Source of the DNA: an uncultured Methylophilaceae bacterium
Lineage (GTDB): Bacteria > Pseudomonadota > Gammaproteobacteria > Burkholderiales > Methylophilaceae
Direction: 5' to 3'
Length of the DNA: 64,000 nucleotides
Assembly: GCA_905182075.1 (NCBI GenBank)
Contig: CAJIZS010000002.1
Coordinates: forward strand, 25,522 to 89,521
Both the position numbers and the translations under genes were made by a program. The notes below the pieces were generated by a model. It saw only the letters and a list, made by a program, of their open reading frames with translations, did not search any database and was not told the DNA's origin. Positions 53,461 through 62,851 of this stretch are shown here, in pieces (the first letter of the stretch is position 1; each line of letters opens with the position of its first letter).

Positions 53461-53545
53461 GCAACCGGGGGTTGTATGAAAGGAGGGTTCCAACGCGAGC
53501 CGGTACCCTCCTAGTTGATGCTCCGGTCAACGGACCGGTGCGTCA
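53461..53545 (-). ncRNA. Structured intergenic element between sheath and tube genes
   Basis: Three consecutive hairpins can form: CAACC/GGTTG (53462-53474), GGAGGGT/ACCCTCC (53482-53511) and a long stem TGATGC-CCGGT/ACCGG-GCGTCA (53516-53545). GC content is far above the surroundings. It may be a terminator or RNA-processing/stability element that sets the sheath to tube ratio. No open frame explains it. Confidence 0.55.
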
Positions 53546-53558
53546 TTTCATATATTTA

Positions 53559-56264
53559 TTAACTAGTACCTGCTAAGGATCCAGTGTTCAGTATTCTTAC
53601 AGGAATATAAATGAATTCTGCTGATTTTGAAGGTTCTATTGCAATATCAATCCAAAGCTCATTCTTATCAATTCTTGTAGGTGTATTATTACTTTTATCA
53701 CACACAACTGCAAAATCGTAAATACCTCGTTTTGCTTGAATATCACCAACAAATCTTTCGATCATGTCAAATACTTGCTCTTGTTAAAGTATCATTTGGT
53801 TCAAAAATTCCAACTAACATTTTTCCAGCATTCTCTCATGTATATAACTAGTCTTGATACATTAATTCTATCTAATGCACTTGCATTTCTTGCACGAGTC
53901 TTTTGTCCAAATACAACAAGCCCTGCTCCTGCCCATTTGATATAGGTTTTACTGACCCAATATTAAGTTCATCAGTACCAGCTGATAATGCAACAGGTGT
54001 AAATTCTGATTCGCTATTCAAATACCCAATACTTGTCCCATTCCTCCTCTAGTAATACCTGCTGGTGCAAACCAAGGGTAAGCAACCTGATCATTGTATG
54101 CAAGTTGTCTTAAAATAACATGGCTAATAGGCTGAGCAACTGTATAACCATCTGTATTTGTTGTTAATGCTCCACCTGGATACCAAGTTGCCATTTTATC
54201 ATTTTTAGGACTTACTAATCCCTTTTCGCCATTTTCTACAGCATCAGTACCATCAATCCATGTACTAACTGCTGTTCCGGTATTTGCAAGTCTAAGCGGT
54301 GTGTCAACAACAACAAATGCTGTATCTTTTCTGTCTCCGGCTAACGTATACATTTCATCAGCACATTCAGTATATCCTGGTGCGGCAATTAAGTTAAAAC
54401 TTAACGATTCTGCTCTTAAATCATCGCTTGTTAATGCGGCTTGCATTGCAGTAATAACAACTTTTCTTTGAGCATATCTACCAAAACATGCCGATCCATC
54501 TGCGCCTGTTCCGCTTTCTGAACGCCATTTCCAAGTAGTTGTCAATGCACTATCATACTTTTTAACAGTATAAGAAGTACGACATAAGTTCACTGCGAGC
54601 ATTCCGTCCGGATATAATGCTGGATTTGGAGCACCTGTTAACAATGTTGCTCCTGTAGCACCATTAGTCGAATCATCTGCTGTTTCAGTTATATCACCAA
54701 ATACAATACCTGATGGTGTTGTTTGATCAGCACTATCATGAGCTACCCATAAACTTGTACTAGAATTATAAACTTTAAACACAAGTTGTGGTGCGGTTGT
54801 TGTATCAACCCATATGTCACCATTACTTGGAGCAGTTGGTGTCGCTGTACCAACTCCGCTTAATGTTTTTGGCACCCACATGCCTGTTGCTTTACGATAT
54901 ACATCAATTGAGGTAGTTGATAATGTGCTATCATACCATAATGTGTTGTCTAGTGTAGTACCTGTTAAAGCAAGTGGACTGTTTTGTAAATTACCAGTTG
55001 CAGTACCAGGCGTAATTGATGCCCACGCTCCTGCTCCATCAGCAGATTTAACTACCATTGAAGTATCGCCGGCTACAGCCGAAACAGTAGCATCAACATA
55101 TACACTACCTGCGGCTGGTGTTGCTCCTCCACGGATTGCAACTACTACATCACCTTGTACTAATCCAGTATCTGCTGTTCCACCTAATGTAATAGCAGTA
55201 AGTTTACCACTAGAATCAACAGTTGGGGTTGCGGTTCTATTAGTAGCACCATTCAATACAACGGTTGGTAAATCACTTGCACTATAACCTGTACCTGCAT
55301 CATCAATTGTAATACTAGCAATATCGCCTGCTGTAATTACTGCGGTTCCGTATGCAAGAGTTCCTACTCCAAAACGTCCTGGTGAATTTGCTTGTGTATC
55401 TGTATCTAAAACAGGAGTTGTTAATGTTGTCCATCCTGCTGTAGTTGAACTATACTCTTTAAAAACAACATTCATTCCTGCATTTGCTGAAGATGTTTTA
55501 ACCCAAACATCATATCGAGCACCAGCTGGTACACTTGTATGAGGTTGTACGTAAACATTAGTTGCCGCATAATTTCCGGCTAATCCTTGTAAATCAGCTT
55601 CAACAATTTCAGTCCATGTACTTGCGGCTGTCTTTTTATAGTATCTAAATCCAGCTAAACTTGTTCCAGCGGAATCAAGTGTTACGATTGCATATGAATC
55701 AACTGTTAATGCTGTTACTGTTGCTATAGCATCATTTGGAACTGCAAGAGCACCTACTCCGGTTATTTCTGCCGCTGTTAATACTGCCGGTGTTCTACTA
55801 ACCCACGCACCATCACTATCTGCTTCAAAAATACCCCAGGCAGTCGACGTTGTATCAAGCCATACTTGGCCATCATTTGGAGGACCAGTTGGTTCTGTTA
55901 CTGTGGCTTCTAGTTCGGTAGTATTAATATTTGCTCTTAATATATATGCTCTATTGGATATACCTAAAAACGAATAGGCCGCTAACAATCCATGTTCATT
56001 TGTTTCATGCCCATGTACTGCTGTCCCGCTACTAATTTTAAAAGTGGGTTCTCCATATGAGGTAAGTAAATCACGCTGGCTAGTTATTAAATATAATTTG
56101 CCTGCGGTTGCAAATGTTGTGTATGCCGCTGTACTTGCATCAGCCAGTGTTTTATCCTGTCCTGTTGCAATCACGATCACAGGAACAGTTCCAGCGCCTG
56201 CTCCGGCATAAAATGATTCATCTGTGACTGATACAGCCACTCCTGGTGATACTAATGTCGCCAT
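53559..56264 (-). CDS. 18: Tail sheath protein gp18, enlarged, frameshifted at C-terminus
   Basis: The start MATLVSPGVAVSVTDESFYA and the conserved end (GAGLVVFGQKTRARNASALD, RGIYDFAVVCDKSNNTPTRI, DIAIEPSKSAEFIYIPV) are those of gp18. The end is split by several indels between 53760 and 54035. Joined length is about 900 residues against 659 in T4. The extra lies in the middle as at least four related beta modules with NDGQVWLDTT, DNTLWYDST and NGDIWVDTT cores. The sheath contracts to drive the tube through the envelope. Confidence 0.85.
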
Positions 56265-56329
56265 TTAGATTCCTTAAAATAGTCTTGATCTGTTTTACAT
56301 ATTTAGTCGGTTGTAGGTATATATGGTGT

Positions 56330-57076
56330 TTAACCAATAACAAAATGGAGAGGATCTCCTCCATCTGCATAGGTTACAAGCTCTTGTTCTAGCTTATCCA
56401 TCTGAGTTGCGGCATCTTGACGCAATGCCTCACCATTTAATGTAGTACCTCCTTGAGGTCCTGCAATTTGACTAAATTTGCTTCTAGCTTCTGCAATAAT
56501 CATTTTTGATTCTGCAACTGCCCAACTACGTAACCAATATCCTGCATATGTATCAGATAATAAATCGTCCTCAGGTCGATAATTATAACAATGTAAAATA
56601 ATAGATTCATCGTTAGATTTTATTTTTCGATGGAATGAAAGTGTTTTTGAACTACGCTTCCATGTAAATAGATATTCACTACCAAACATTCGACCAAGCA
56701 TTTCTCTATGTTCAGCATATGCTTCAAATGTCAGTAGTCCGCCAGCTCGTCCTGAATGTAATAGATAGGTATTTAAATAAGCCGCTTCAAATGGTTCTAT
56801 ATCATTCCCGGTAGAATTTGAAATACCCGTAACTGTCCTATACGCATCTTTAACCTCAATTACAATATCAGGTAAAGTATAATCACTCTGGTCTTTTGTG
56901 AGTGATAATACCATCATGCTTTCTTCTGTAGCATTTGAGGAGCGTTGTCTGTAACGTTCCAACGCATGGTCAATGCTTAAATTATAATGATCAGCATCGA
57001 GTTCGACATCTACGATGCCTCCACCTAGACTGAGTTCTATATCTTTGATTAGTTTTTGTCGTGAAGACTGCGCCAT
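56330..57076 (-). CDS. 13: Neck protein gp13-like
   Basis: The 248-residue protein has DIELSLGGGIVDVELDADHY, then ALERYRQRSSNATEESMMVL and DYTLPDIVIEVKDAYR, which match the gp13 neck proteins of marine T4-like phages. C-terminal SWAVAESKMIIAEARSKF and a helical end follow. gp13 and gp14 close the filled head and connect it to the tail. T4 gp13 is longer (309). Late promoter box 19 bases upstream. Confidence 0.72.
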   Translation of the reverse strand: MAQSSRQKLIKDIELSLGGGIVDVELDADHYNLSIDHALERYRQRSSNATEESMMVLSLTKDQSDYTLPDIVIEVKDAYRTVTGISNSTGNDIEPFEAAYLNTYLLHSGRAGGLLTFEAYAEHREMLGRMFGSEYLFTWKRSSKTLSFHRKIKSNDESIILHCYNYRPEDDLLSDTYAGYWLRSWAVAESKMIIAEARSKFSQIAGPQGGTTLNGEALRQDAATQMDKLEQELVTYADGGDPLHFVIG

Positions 57077-57094
57077 ATTGTTACCTCTTTTTAA

Positions 57095-57102
57095 TATTTA
57101 TG
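57095..57102 (-). promoter_or_regulatory. T4-type late promoter before gp13
   Basis: CATAAATA on the minus strand, 19 bases before the gp13 start; one base off consensus. Confidence 0.45.
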
Positions 57103-57121
57103 CAAGAGGTAACAGGGGGGA

Positions 57122-58054
57122 CTATTTAAATATCTTAAGAATTATTGTATCGTCGCTGAATCGAGGAGTAAGTTTTGTTTCAACTGACTTAATGCTAGTA
57201 AACCACTTATCAAATTTATTTTTAGTAAGTCCTTTGCATTCTTTTAACTGTTCTATTGGTTTGCGAAGTGTTTTTCTTCTACTATTGGTTTCGTTTACAT
57301 TTGTAAGTGTTGTACCTTTTACTTTAAAGCCCGAACTATCATCTGCAATTAAAATACCAATTTTTCTAAATTTAATCTGATAAACAACTGCGACCGTGGC
57401 ACCAATTAATCCTATTGGCTTTTCACTTACAACTTTGAGTTTATCATCTTTAACACAATATTTTAGTTTAGCAAGTTGTTTTTCTGCACTTGCGGGTTTC
57501 TTTGTACGTTGTTTTCTATTAGCAACTGATTCGCCTATAATCATATCACATGCATCAAGAACATCGTTTAAGAATATCATAAAACGCTTTTTATCAGGCG
57601 TTGACATATGTGAATAACCTTCAACTAAATCTTCATCTGTTTTTTCATAGGCTTGTTTAAGTTCTTCAAGTTCTATCATATATTCACCTCTAAGAACTCT
57701 TGCATGAGCTTGGTTACATCCATTACTACGCAAATGAACAAGTGGTTTATTTTGTAATGAAACCATTGCCCATGTGTCTCCTTGGCTTGCACACATGTCT
57801 TTCCACTTTTCTAATTCACCGCCAATATCCCATGCCTGGTCTTTAATACGATCTTGAATAGTTGGTCCTACTGCACGAATTTCTTTAGCTTCATCTGTTT
57901 TTTCTTGTTTACGAAATCCCATTGTGCAAAGATATTCAATATGACGATCAAGTTTTTCATGAATTTCTATTGAATGTTCTACACCTCTTGATGCCATTCG
58001 AGCAAGCCAGCCGTAAGTTGAAATAAAAAATACTTCAGGACATGCTTTTACCAT
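57122..58054 (-). CDS. Conserved hypothetical protein, 310 aa
   Basis: The intact protein starts MVKACPEVFFISTYGWLARM and has a helical first half with VSLQNKPLVHLRSNGCNQAH. A basic linker (RKQRTKKPASAEKQLAKLKY) leads to a smaller beta domain (VAVVYQIKFRKIGILIADDS) and a basic end. I know no function; the two-domain layout with basic linker could bind nucleic acid. It starts within the previous gene's last codons. Confidence 0.55.
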   Translation of the reverse strand: MVKACPEVFFISTYGWLARMASRGVEHSIEIHEKLDRHIEYLCTMGFRKQEKTDEAKEIRAVGPTIQDRIKDQAWDIGGELEKWKDMCASQGDTWAMVSLQNKPLVHLRSNGCNQAHARVLRGEYMIELEELKQAYEKTDEDLVEGYSHMSTPDKKRFMIFLNDVLDACDMIIGESVANRKQRTKKPASAEKQLAKLKYCVKDDKLKVVSEKPIGLIGATVAVVYQIKFRKIGILIADDSSGFKVKGTTLTNVNETNSRRKTLRKPIEQLKECKGLTKNKFDKWFTSIKSVETKLTPRFSDDTIILKIFK

Positions 58055-58269
58055 TCTAGCTTCGTCTTTACTGATTTCTGAACACTAATAAATTTTTTAG
58101 CATCTTTAATGTTCTTATGATAAGCATAATAATTAAATGCATCTCCTAATTGTGCTTTAGAAATTGCTCCGGCCGCCTCAGGCTCTGGTCCGGTATACTG
58201 CTCATCAAACTGTTGAGGACTTTTTCGTTTTTTAGGTTTTGGTGCATTTTTTAATAAGCCTTTTGCCAT
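58048..58269 (-). CDS. Small hypothetical protein, 73 aa
   Basis: The frame reads MAKGLLKNAPKPKKRKSPQQ with a strongly basic, Pro-rich start, then an acidic linker (DEQYTGPEPEAAG) and a C-terminal helix with AFNYYAYHKNIKDAKKFI. It overlaps the downstream gene by seven bases and lies one base from the zinc-ribbon gene, so these are co-translated. Function unknown. Confidence 0.5.
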   Translation of the reverse strand: MAKGLLKNAPKPKKRKSPQQFDEQYTGPEPEAAGAISKAQLGDAFNYYAYHKNIKDAKKFISVQKSVKTKLEW

Positions 58270-58270
58270 T

Positions 58271-58459
58271 TTATCCCTTCATATTTTTTAAAATGTTTTT
58301 CATTTCAGTCCAATGTGAACCGTCCTTTAAATTTGCGATAAGCTCTTTTTTACACTCTTTAGAACATACATAACCTGTGCCTTTTGGGCAATTAAACATC
58401 TTGCTAACATCAATTCCAGAATCGTTTCTAAATGTGGTTTTACAATTAGTACAAATCAT
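58271..58459 (-). CDS. Small zinc-ribbon protein, 62 aa
   Basis: The protein starts MICTNCKTTFRNDSGIDVSK and continues with KGTGYVCSKECKKELIANL. Two CxxC-type pairs (CTNC and CSKEC) could bind one zinc. The C-terminal third is helical. It lies directly after a second protein with a zinc ribbon (58461-58982). Binding to nucleic acid or protein is possible. Role unknown. Confidence 0.55.
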   Translation of the reverse strand: MICTNCKTTFRNDSGIDVSKMFNCPKGTGYVCSKECKKELIANLKDGSHWTEMKNILKNMKG

Positions 58460-58460
58460 A

Positions 58461-58982
58461 TTATATGTTTTGTGTGTGTTTACATTCAGGAAATGCAGAA
58501 CAACCTAAAAAATCTTGTTTAGTACGTTTTGCGGTTCGTTTAACAAGTAGCCCTTCGCAGTTTGGACACACATGTTTGTGACTGTTTACATATTTCCAAA
58601 GTTCTCGTGCTCGCTCCTTCATATTATCAAAGGCATTTACTGTTCTATTTACTCGACGTTCTACTTTTACAGGACGATCAGTTTTAAGATCATAAAGTGT
58701 AACACGAATTGCATCCGAACCTGACTCTCTAGTTTTTTTACTGTTTCGATCAACTGACGAAAAAATACGAATTGAATAACGGAAATTTTTACCTGACAAT
58801 GCCTTCATAAAATCATCAGCATTGTTATGCTTTATAATACGCTCAAATATATATTCGTCAGTATGTGGATTACCAGCCCAATGTTCTGATTTTGGATCTA
58901 CGTTATTAATACATTTAAATCCCATTTCATCAACTAAAACTTTCTGGGCTTGCTCGTATGTAAATTCAACGTATCTTGACAT
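58461..58982 (-). CDS. Protein with topoisomerase-type C-terminal zinc ribbon
   Basis: The 173-residue protein has an N-terminal alpha/beta domain (MSRYVEFTYEQAQKVLVDEM), a basic middle (KVERRVNRTVNAFDNMKERA) and a C-terminal ribbon VCPNCEGLLVKRTAKRTKQD with FLGCSAFPECKHTQ, the CxxC...Cx(4)C form found at the ends of type I topoisomerases. It lacks any topoisomerase catalytic domain. It probably binds single-stranded DNA. It faces the plus-strand gene at 59037 across 54 bases. Confidence 0.65.
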   Translation of the reverse strand: MSRYVEFTYEQAQKVLVDEMGFKCINNVDPKSEHWAGNPHTDEYIFERIIKHNNADDFMKALSGKNFRYSIRIFSSVDRNSKKTRESGSDAIRVTLYDLKTDRPVKVERRVNRTVNAFDNMKERARELWKYVNSHKHVCPNCEGLLVKRTAKRTKQDFLGCSAFPECKHTQNI

Positions 58983-59036
58983 GTATTCTTTTCATTAATT
59001 ATTAATATATAAGTATTATACTACCTTATAATCAAT

Positions 59037-59690
59037 ATGTCAACCAAAAACAACAAACAACTAATTTATATTTTCAATGCTATAGGCCATTGTGGACATT
59101 TTCTTACATGGGCATTGCAAGATGCTCTGGGTTATAGTTATTATAATATAGTTAAAAAAGATAAACAGTTTGAAATATGTAGTACCTCGGAAATTGGAAA
59201 ATATTTGTGTATAGCATCATATTACCATGCATTATGCAAGACTCAAGAAGCATGGAATTACATAACTGATACAACTAGCTTAATGAAGGTTGAAGGTAAG
59301 CATATATTTCAATCGGAAAAAATTAAAACATTAATTCTTCAAAACGAGTGGAGAAGTAATTTGTTTGTTAATAGTGATGATCCATCTATTTTATGTTTTC
59401 TCCCAAATGGTAACTCATATTTTGAACGTACAAATGTTAAACGATTTGATAGACAAGAAATATTTAATCCTCCTGTAGCAATATCTGGCGTAAACAAATA
59501 CTGTATTGAGCTAAACTTAGAAGATATAATTTTTAATAAGAATTATGATTTCGTTGAGTATATAACAGACCCTGTTGATATTGATAAACTGCATACAAGT
59601 ATGTTATATTGGCACGAGTTTATTCAATGGAGGAGCAACCATCATCTTAGTGGTCAGGAATGTCAACCGAATATATCTTTTTCTTGTTGA
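59037..59690 (+). CDS. Hypothetical protein, possibly sulfotransferase-like, plus strand
   Basis: The 217-residue protein starts MSTKNNKQLIYIFNAIGHCG followed by HFLTWALQDALGYSYY. The strand-loop-helix start and the late KYCIELNLEDIIFNKNYDFV resemble P-loop sulfotransferase-like phage proteins, but the P-loop is not canonical. It is one of few plus-strand genes. Its end overlaps the small minus-strand gene at 59647. Confidence in the family is low. Confidence 0.5.
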   Translation: MSTKNNKQLIYIFNAIGHCGHFLTWALQDALGYSYYNIVKKDKQFEICSTSEIGKYLCIASYYHALCKTQEAWNYITDTTSLMKVEGKHIFQSEKIKTLILQNEWRSNLFVNSDDPSILCFLPNGNSYFERTNVKRFDRQEIFNPPVAISGVNKYCIELNLEDIIFNKNYDFVEYITDPVDIDKLHTSMLYWHEFIQWRSNHHLSGQECQPNISFSC

Positions 59691-59751
59691 GAGGATTTCC
59701 AAGCAAATCAACCGGATGGCCGATTGCCCGTAACATTTCATAAATGCTCAT
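59647..59751 (-). CDS. Small peptide, 34 aa
   Basis: A complete frame codes for MSIYEMLRAIGHPVDLLGNP plus LNKKKIYSVDIPDH. Its start follows the previous gene's stop by one base. Its last 12 bases (ATTCCTGACCAC-like) nearly repeat those ending the gene upstream, so both proteins end in PDH. The overlap with the 3' end of the plus-strand gene lowers confidence. Confidence 0.4.
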   Translation of the reverse strand: MSIYEMLRAIGHPVDLLGNPLNKKKIYSVDIPDH

Positions 59752-59752
59752 A

Positions 59753-60265
59753 TCAGTGGTCAGGAAGGACCATATGTTTAGGTTTGTCAGGAATCGGCTC
59801 ACTTTTTGGGATCAATTGAGAAACATCAAATGTGTAAAATTCAATTTCACCTAAAACACTTTTACTTTGAGTCTGATTCATAGCATCCTCGTCGACAAGT
59901 TCACCTTGAATAATTTCACCGTCTGCTTGTCGTCCAGATAGTTCTTCTTGTTTATCATGATCTTCTTCTGAGTATGGAAATCGATATGCAATTGGTTCTT
60001 CATCACCATGATAGGCTACCCAGTAAAATATCCAATCTGGTTCCTTAACTGCTGATGAAATTACAGTAAATTTTCCTTCTTTTACTTTATCTGTTGGGTA
60101 TCCTAACATACTCTGTACTGTAATGTAAGTTGTTACAGTAAGAAATAATGTTAATGGTATTATAACAAACATGTACAGTTTATCAACACCATGTTGTATT
60201 AAGTCCCATAAAAATATAGTAAGCAATACTAACCATGCTACTATTAAAAAACTAAAAGTTAACAT
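59753..60265 (-). CDS. Two-helix membrane protein, 170 aa
   Basis: The N-terminus has two hydrophobic segments (FSFLIVAWLVLLTIFLWDLI and LYMFVIIPLTLFLTVTTYIT), followed by a soluble acidic domain with PDWIFYWVAYHGDEEPIAYR and an FPYSEEDHDKQEEL stretch. It belongs to the envelope operon with the ExbD- and ExbB-like genes. Probably an inner-membrane protein acting with that pair. Family not recognised. Confidence 0.6.
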   Translation of the reverse strand: MLTFSFLIVAWLVLLTIFLWDLIQHGVDKLYMFVIIPLTLFLTVTTYITVQSMLGYPTDKVKEGKFTVISSAVKEPDWIFYWVAYHGDEEPIAYRFPYSEEDHDKQEELSGRQADGEIIQGELVDEDAMNQTQSKSVLGEIEFYTFDVSQLIPKSEPIPDKPKHMVLPDH

Positions 60266-60285
60266 AACTATTCTCCTCTAAAAAC

Positions 60286-61035
60286 CTACAGTCCATCATT
60301 TCTATGTATTTCATCATCATCAGCGGGAACACTAACATTATTTCTTCTAGTTCCAATTTGTTCCCCTTCTCCTTCGGGGTCGGCATTCATTGGTGTATTA
60401 CCAAGACCAGGATTAATCCCAGTTGGTACACGTTTCCCTGCAAATTTCTTTTGCCTTTTATTCGTTGATTTTACATGACCTTCACGATCAATTGTAAATC
60501 TTATAACTGTTTCTTCACTACCTCGGCGAGGTAAAATAACAATCCCAGTATGTACTTCCCTATAAGGATTAAGTTTTATTATTTTTGTTGTTACTTCCAT
60601 TGGTGCGCCTTCACCATTAGCGGACTTTATAGAATATAAGTGATTATTAACAATATATTCACCTGGCACAATACCTCTAATTGTCATTACTTCTCGATTT
60701 AAATAAATCTGTTTTACTGTACCATCACGCATTGTAACTGAATCATTAGATTTGCCAAGATCATCTTTATCTAAATGTAATAACCCGGCATGCATATTAG
60801 GGAATCCAACTATGTTACCTACAGGATCCTGCATCCATAAATCTATGTCATATGCAGATTGATCATCCCATGACATTATAATCATAAATTCAGCTTTAGC
60901 TTCAATGTCAGCATCTTTTTGTACAGGATTAATCAAAAGGAATGCTATTATAAACATGAACGCAAAGCCGATTAATATGTTGAAAAGCAAGTCGGTAAAT
61001 GCCAAACTGCTTTTATATCGTGATTTACTCTCCAT
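60286..61035 (-). CDS. ExbD/TolR-like membrane protein
   Basis: I start at MESKSRYKSSLAFTDLLFNI, overlapping the stop of the ExbB-like gene. The N-terminal anchor SSLAFTDLLFNILIGFAFMF is the ExbD/TolR signature (a conserved Asp followed by one membrane helix). The rest is a periplasmic domain of about 200 residues: SWDDQSAYDIDLWMQDPVGN, and a basic Pro-rich tail. Such proteins couple proton flow through ExbB/TolQ to work in the periplasm. 249 residues, longer than usual ExbD. Confidence 0.68.
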   Translation of the reverse strand: MESKSRYKSSLAFTDLLFNILIGFAFMFIIAFLLINPVQKDADIEAKAEFMIIMSWDDQSAYDIDLWMQDPVGNIVGFPNMHAGLLHLDKDDLGKSNDSVTMRDGTVKQIYLNREVMTIRGIVPGEYIVNNHLYSIKSANGEGAPMEVTTKIIKLNPYREVHTGIVILPRRGSEETVIRFTIDREGHVKSTNKRQKKFAGKRVPTGINPGLGNTPMNADPEGEGEQIGTRRNNVSVPADDDEIHRNDGL

Positions 61036-61488
61036 TGTGTAGGTTCTCGTTTTCAACATTAACTAGTTGAATTTTTAATGTCAGAGAACAAATTAAGCCA
61101 ACCAGTGTTGTATATAAGGCAGTACTCATACCTAACGCCATTTGGGATAATGCTGTTTGAATTGTCGCTGTATTTGCTAAATCAATATTTGCAAATGCAC
61201 CACTGAGCATTAATAGAAAGCCTGTTACAGTTCCAATCATACCCAAGGCAAGGCATGCTTCAGAAATAAACCACCCTAAGTCTATATTTTGAAATTGATG
61301 TTCAGATATTTTGTAACCGCCAATCGAAACAGTATTTAGCGAACAAATAGCTGCTATTATATCGATACCTTAATTTTTATTCAATTTTAACCATCATATA
61401 AATCTTGATGTAAACCGAAATAAACCGCTACACTTCCGGCAAGCACTGATAAACAAAAAATAAGCCACCATCGTAATAGTGCTTTCAT
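61025..61488 (-). CDS. MotA/TolQ/ExbB-like proton channel, frameshifted
   Basis: The C-terminal half is clear: WFISEACLALGMIGTVTGFL and ALSQMALGMSTALYTTLVGL, the TolQ/ExbB channel helices with conserved GMIGTVxG. The N-terminus (MKALLRWWLIFCLSVLAGSV, ATG at 61488) lies in another frame, separated by indels near 61375. About 155 residues, shorter than TolQ, so some sequence may be missing. With the ExbD-like gene it would form a proton-driven envelope motor. Confidence 0.68.
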
Positions 61489-61582
61489 GTCTTGACTCCA
61501 ACTTTATTTTGTGTGCATCAAGACTTTCCCTTCGTGTTTATCTCTCAGGCTTAATAACTGATGCTAAAAACAATATTATATT

Positions 61583-61996
61583 TTAATTCAATAATACTGT
61601 ATCTTTGTCTGTATTTAGCGAATCTAACCAGTCGTCGGGTTCAGGGGTTTCAGCAGATCGAATGATGCTTAATTGTTCTTTAATAAGCATCATTGCTACT
61701 TTTTCTGCATCAAATGGGGAGGCATCGGCTATTGCTTGTCCTACTCGGGTACCTTCTTCTTCGGAATCGTACCAAATAGATTTCCACAGGCCTATCTTGC
61801 CTTTTTCGGGTGTATAATGTAAATGAAGAATACCAACTAATCCTATTTCGTCGTTGGCAAAGCCTTGAATAATATCTTTTATACCCATGCTTGGAAAATA
61901 TCGAAAAGCAATATTATGATACAATTTATACCTAAATTGTGTCTCCATTGCATGACGAAGCTCTCCGCGGAGGTTTTCATCTTGAACAAGTTCCAT
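61583..61996 (-). CDS. Hypothetical protein, 137 aa
   Basis: The intact frame reads MELVQDENLRGELRHAMETQ, then YHNIAFRYFPSMGIKDIIQG and an acidic C-terminal half (EPDDWLDSLNTDKDTVLLN). It is soluble, with no metal site or signal peptide. It lies upstream of the ExbB-like gene in the same direction with a 95-base gap. Function unknown. Confidence 0.5.
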   Translation of the reverse strand: MELVQDENLRGELRHAMETQFRYKLYHNIAFRYFPSMGIKDIIQGFANDEIGLVGILHLHYTPEKGKIGLWKSIWYDSEEEGTRVGQAIADASPFDAEKVAMMLIKEQLSIIRSAETPEPDDWLDSLNTDKDTVLLN

Positions 61997-62031
61997 AACC
62001 GTATTTAAGATAAAGGGGGACGGGTTTAAAG

Positions 62032-62151
62032 ATGGCTAATCAAAAAACAAAAAAACTACAAACAACGAACAACAAAGGCCCTTGCTACCGGGATCAACAA
62101 ACAATCAATGTGCCCGGAATCAATGCTTATAGGGTTTATAAGTCCATGTAG
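62032..62151 (+). CDS. Possible small basic peptide, plus strand
   Basis: A 39-residue frame starts ATG after a GGGGGAC purine stretch and codes for MANQKTKKLQTTNNKGPCYR plus QQTINVPGINAYRVYKSM (one Asp between). It is the only coding candidate in 61997-62196 and is antisense to nothing. Basic and polar. I rate it as tentative. Confidence 0.3.
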   Translation: MANQKTKKLQTTNNKGPCYRDQQTINVPGINAYRVYKSM

Positions 62152-62196
62152 AACTGAGTTTAAATGTAGCCTCTTTTACTAGCATCCACCTCTAAC

Positions 62197-62755
62197 TTAG
62201 ATCAAATTCTCATTACTGAGAATTGTCTCTTCTTCAATACTTAATTCTATGGATTTCTTAACATTATTTTCAAGCAATTTATCGTTTGCTTGCTGTTTTG
62301 ACTTTTTTAAAGTCTTTACTGTTTCTTTAAATGTCGAAACTTGTTCTCTATCAAAAATAGAAACACTAAATAAAAGGCATAACACTTTCTTCTTTTCTAT
62401 TTTTAATTTTTTCTAATTGTCCCTCAATTTCATCAAAATTACGACGAGGTTTACTTCTACTAAGTTCCGTATATAAACAAATTTCTTTATCAAGCCGGAC
62501 TTCTTCTGCAAGCAGAGCAGTTACTCCGCATTTGGAATTTACCTGAGCAGTTTTAGCTCTTATACTGTAAAGAGTAGTGAGCAGATGTGTCCGCATTTGT
62601 ATGTTATCAATTGTTTCCTGTAGTCGTTCAGCAACCGCATCTTGTGGTTTTGTGAACTCGTTGACATCAACTATTGTATCAACATTAATATTAGCAATTC
62701 GTGCTTGTAGTTCTTTTTGAATTGCCGCAGATTTACGAAGGTTTATTTTTGCCAT
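62197..62755 (-). CDS. Coiled-coil protein, frameshifted
   Basis: I start at MAKINLRKSAAIQKELQARI, after a TTGGAGA ribosome site. Helical pairs follow (DAVAERLQETIDNIQMRTHL; LAEEVRLDKEICLYTELSRS). An indel near 62375 separates the last ~60 residues (SVSIFDREQVSTFKETVKTL onward), which end at 62197. About 186 residues. Similar helical-hairpin proteins (DUF6847-like) occur in many marine phages. Function unknown. Confidence 0.6.
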
Positions 62756-62851
62756 GTTTTTCTCCAATGTTAGCCAAAGTGTTAAGTGTGTTAAAAAGCC
62801 TTTAATAGTATTATTATACTACCTATTTATTGAAAAGTCAACCTCTTTTTG

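Noticed and set aside
54814..55287. Long plus-strand open frame inside the sheath gene
   Set aside because: It mirrors the Ala/Thr/Val-rich sheath codons on the opposite strand; typical antisense shadow.
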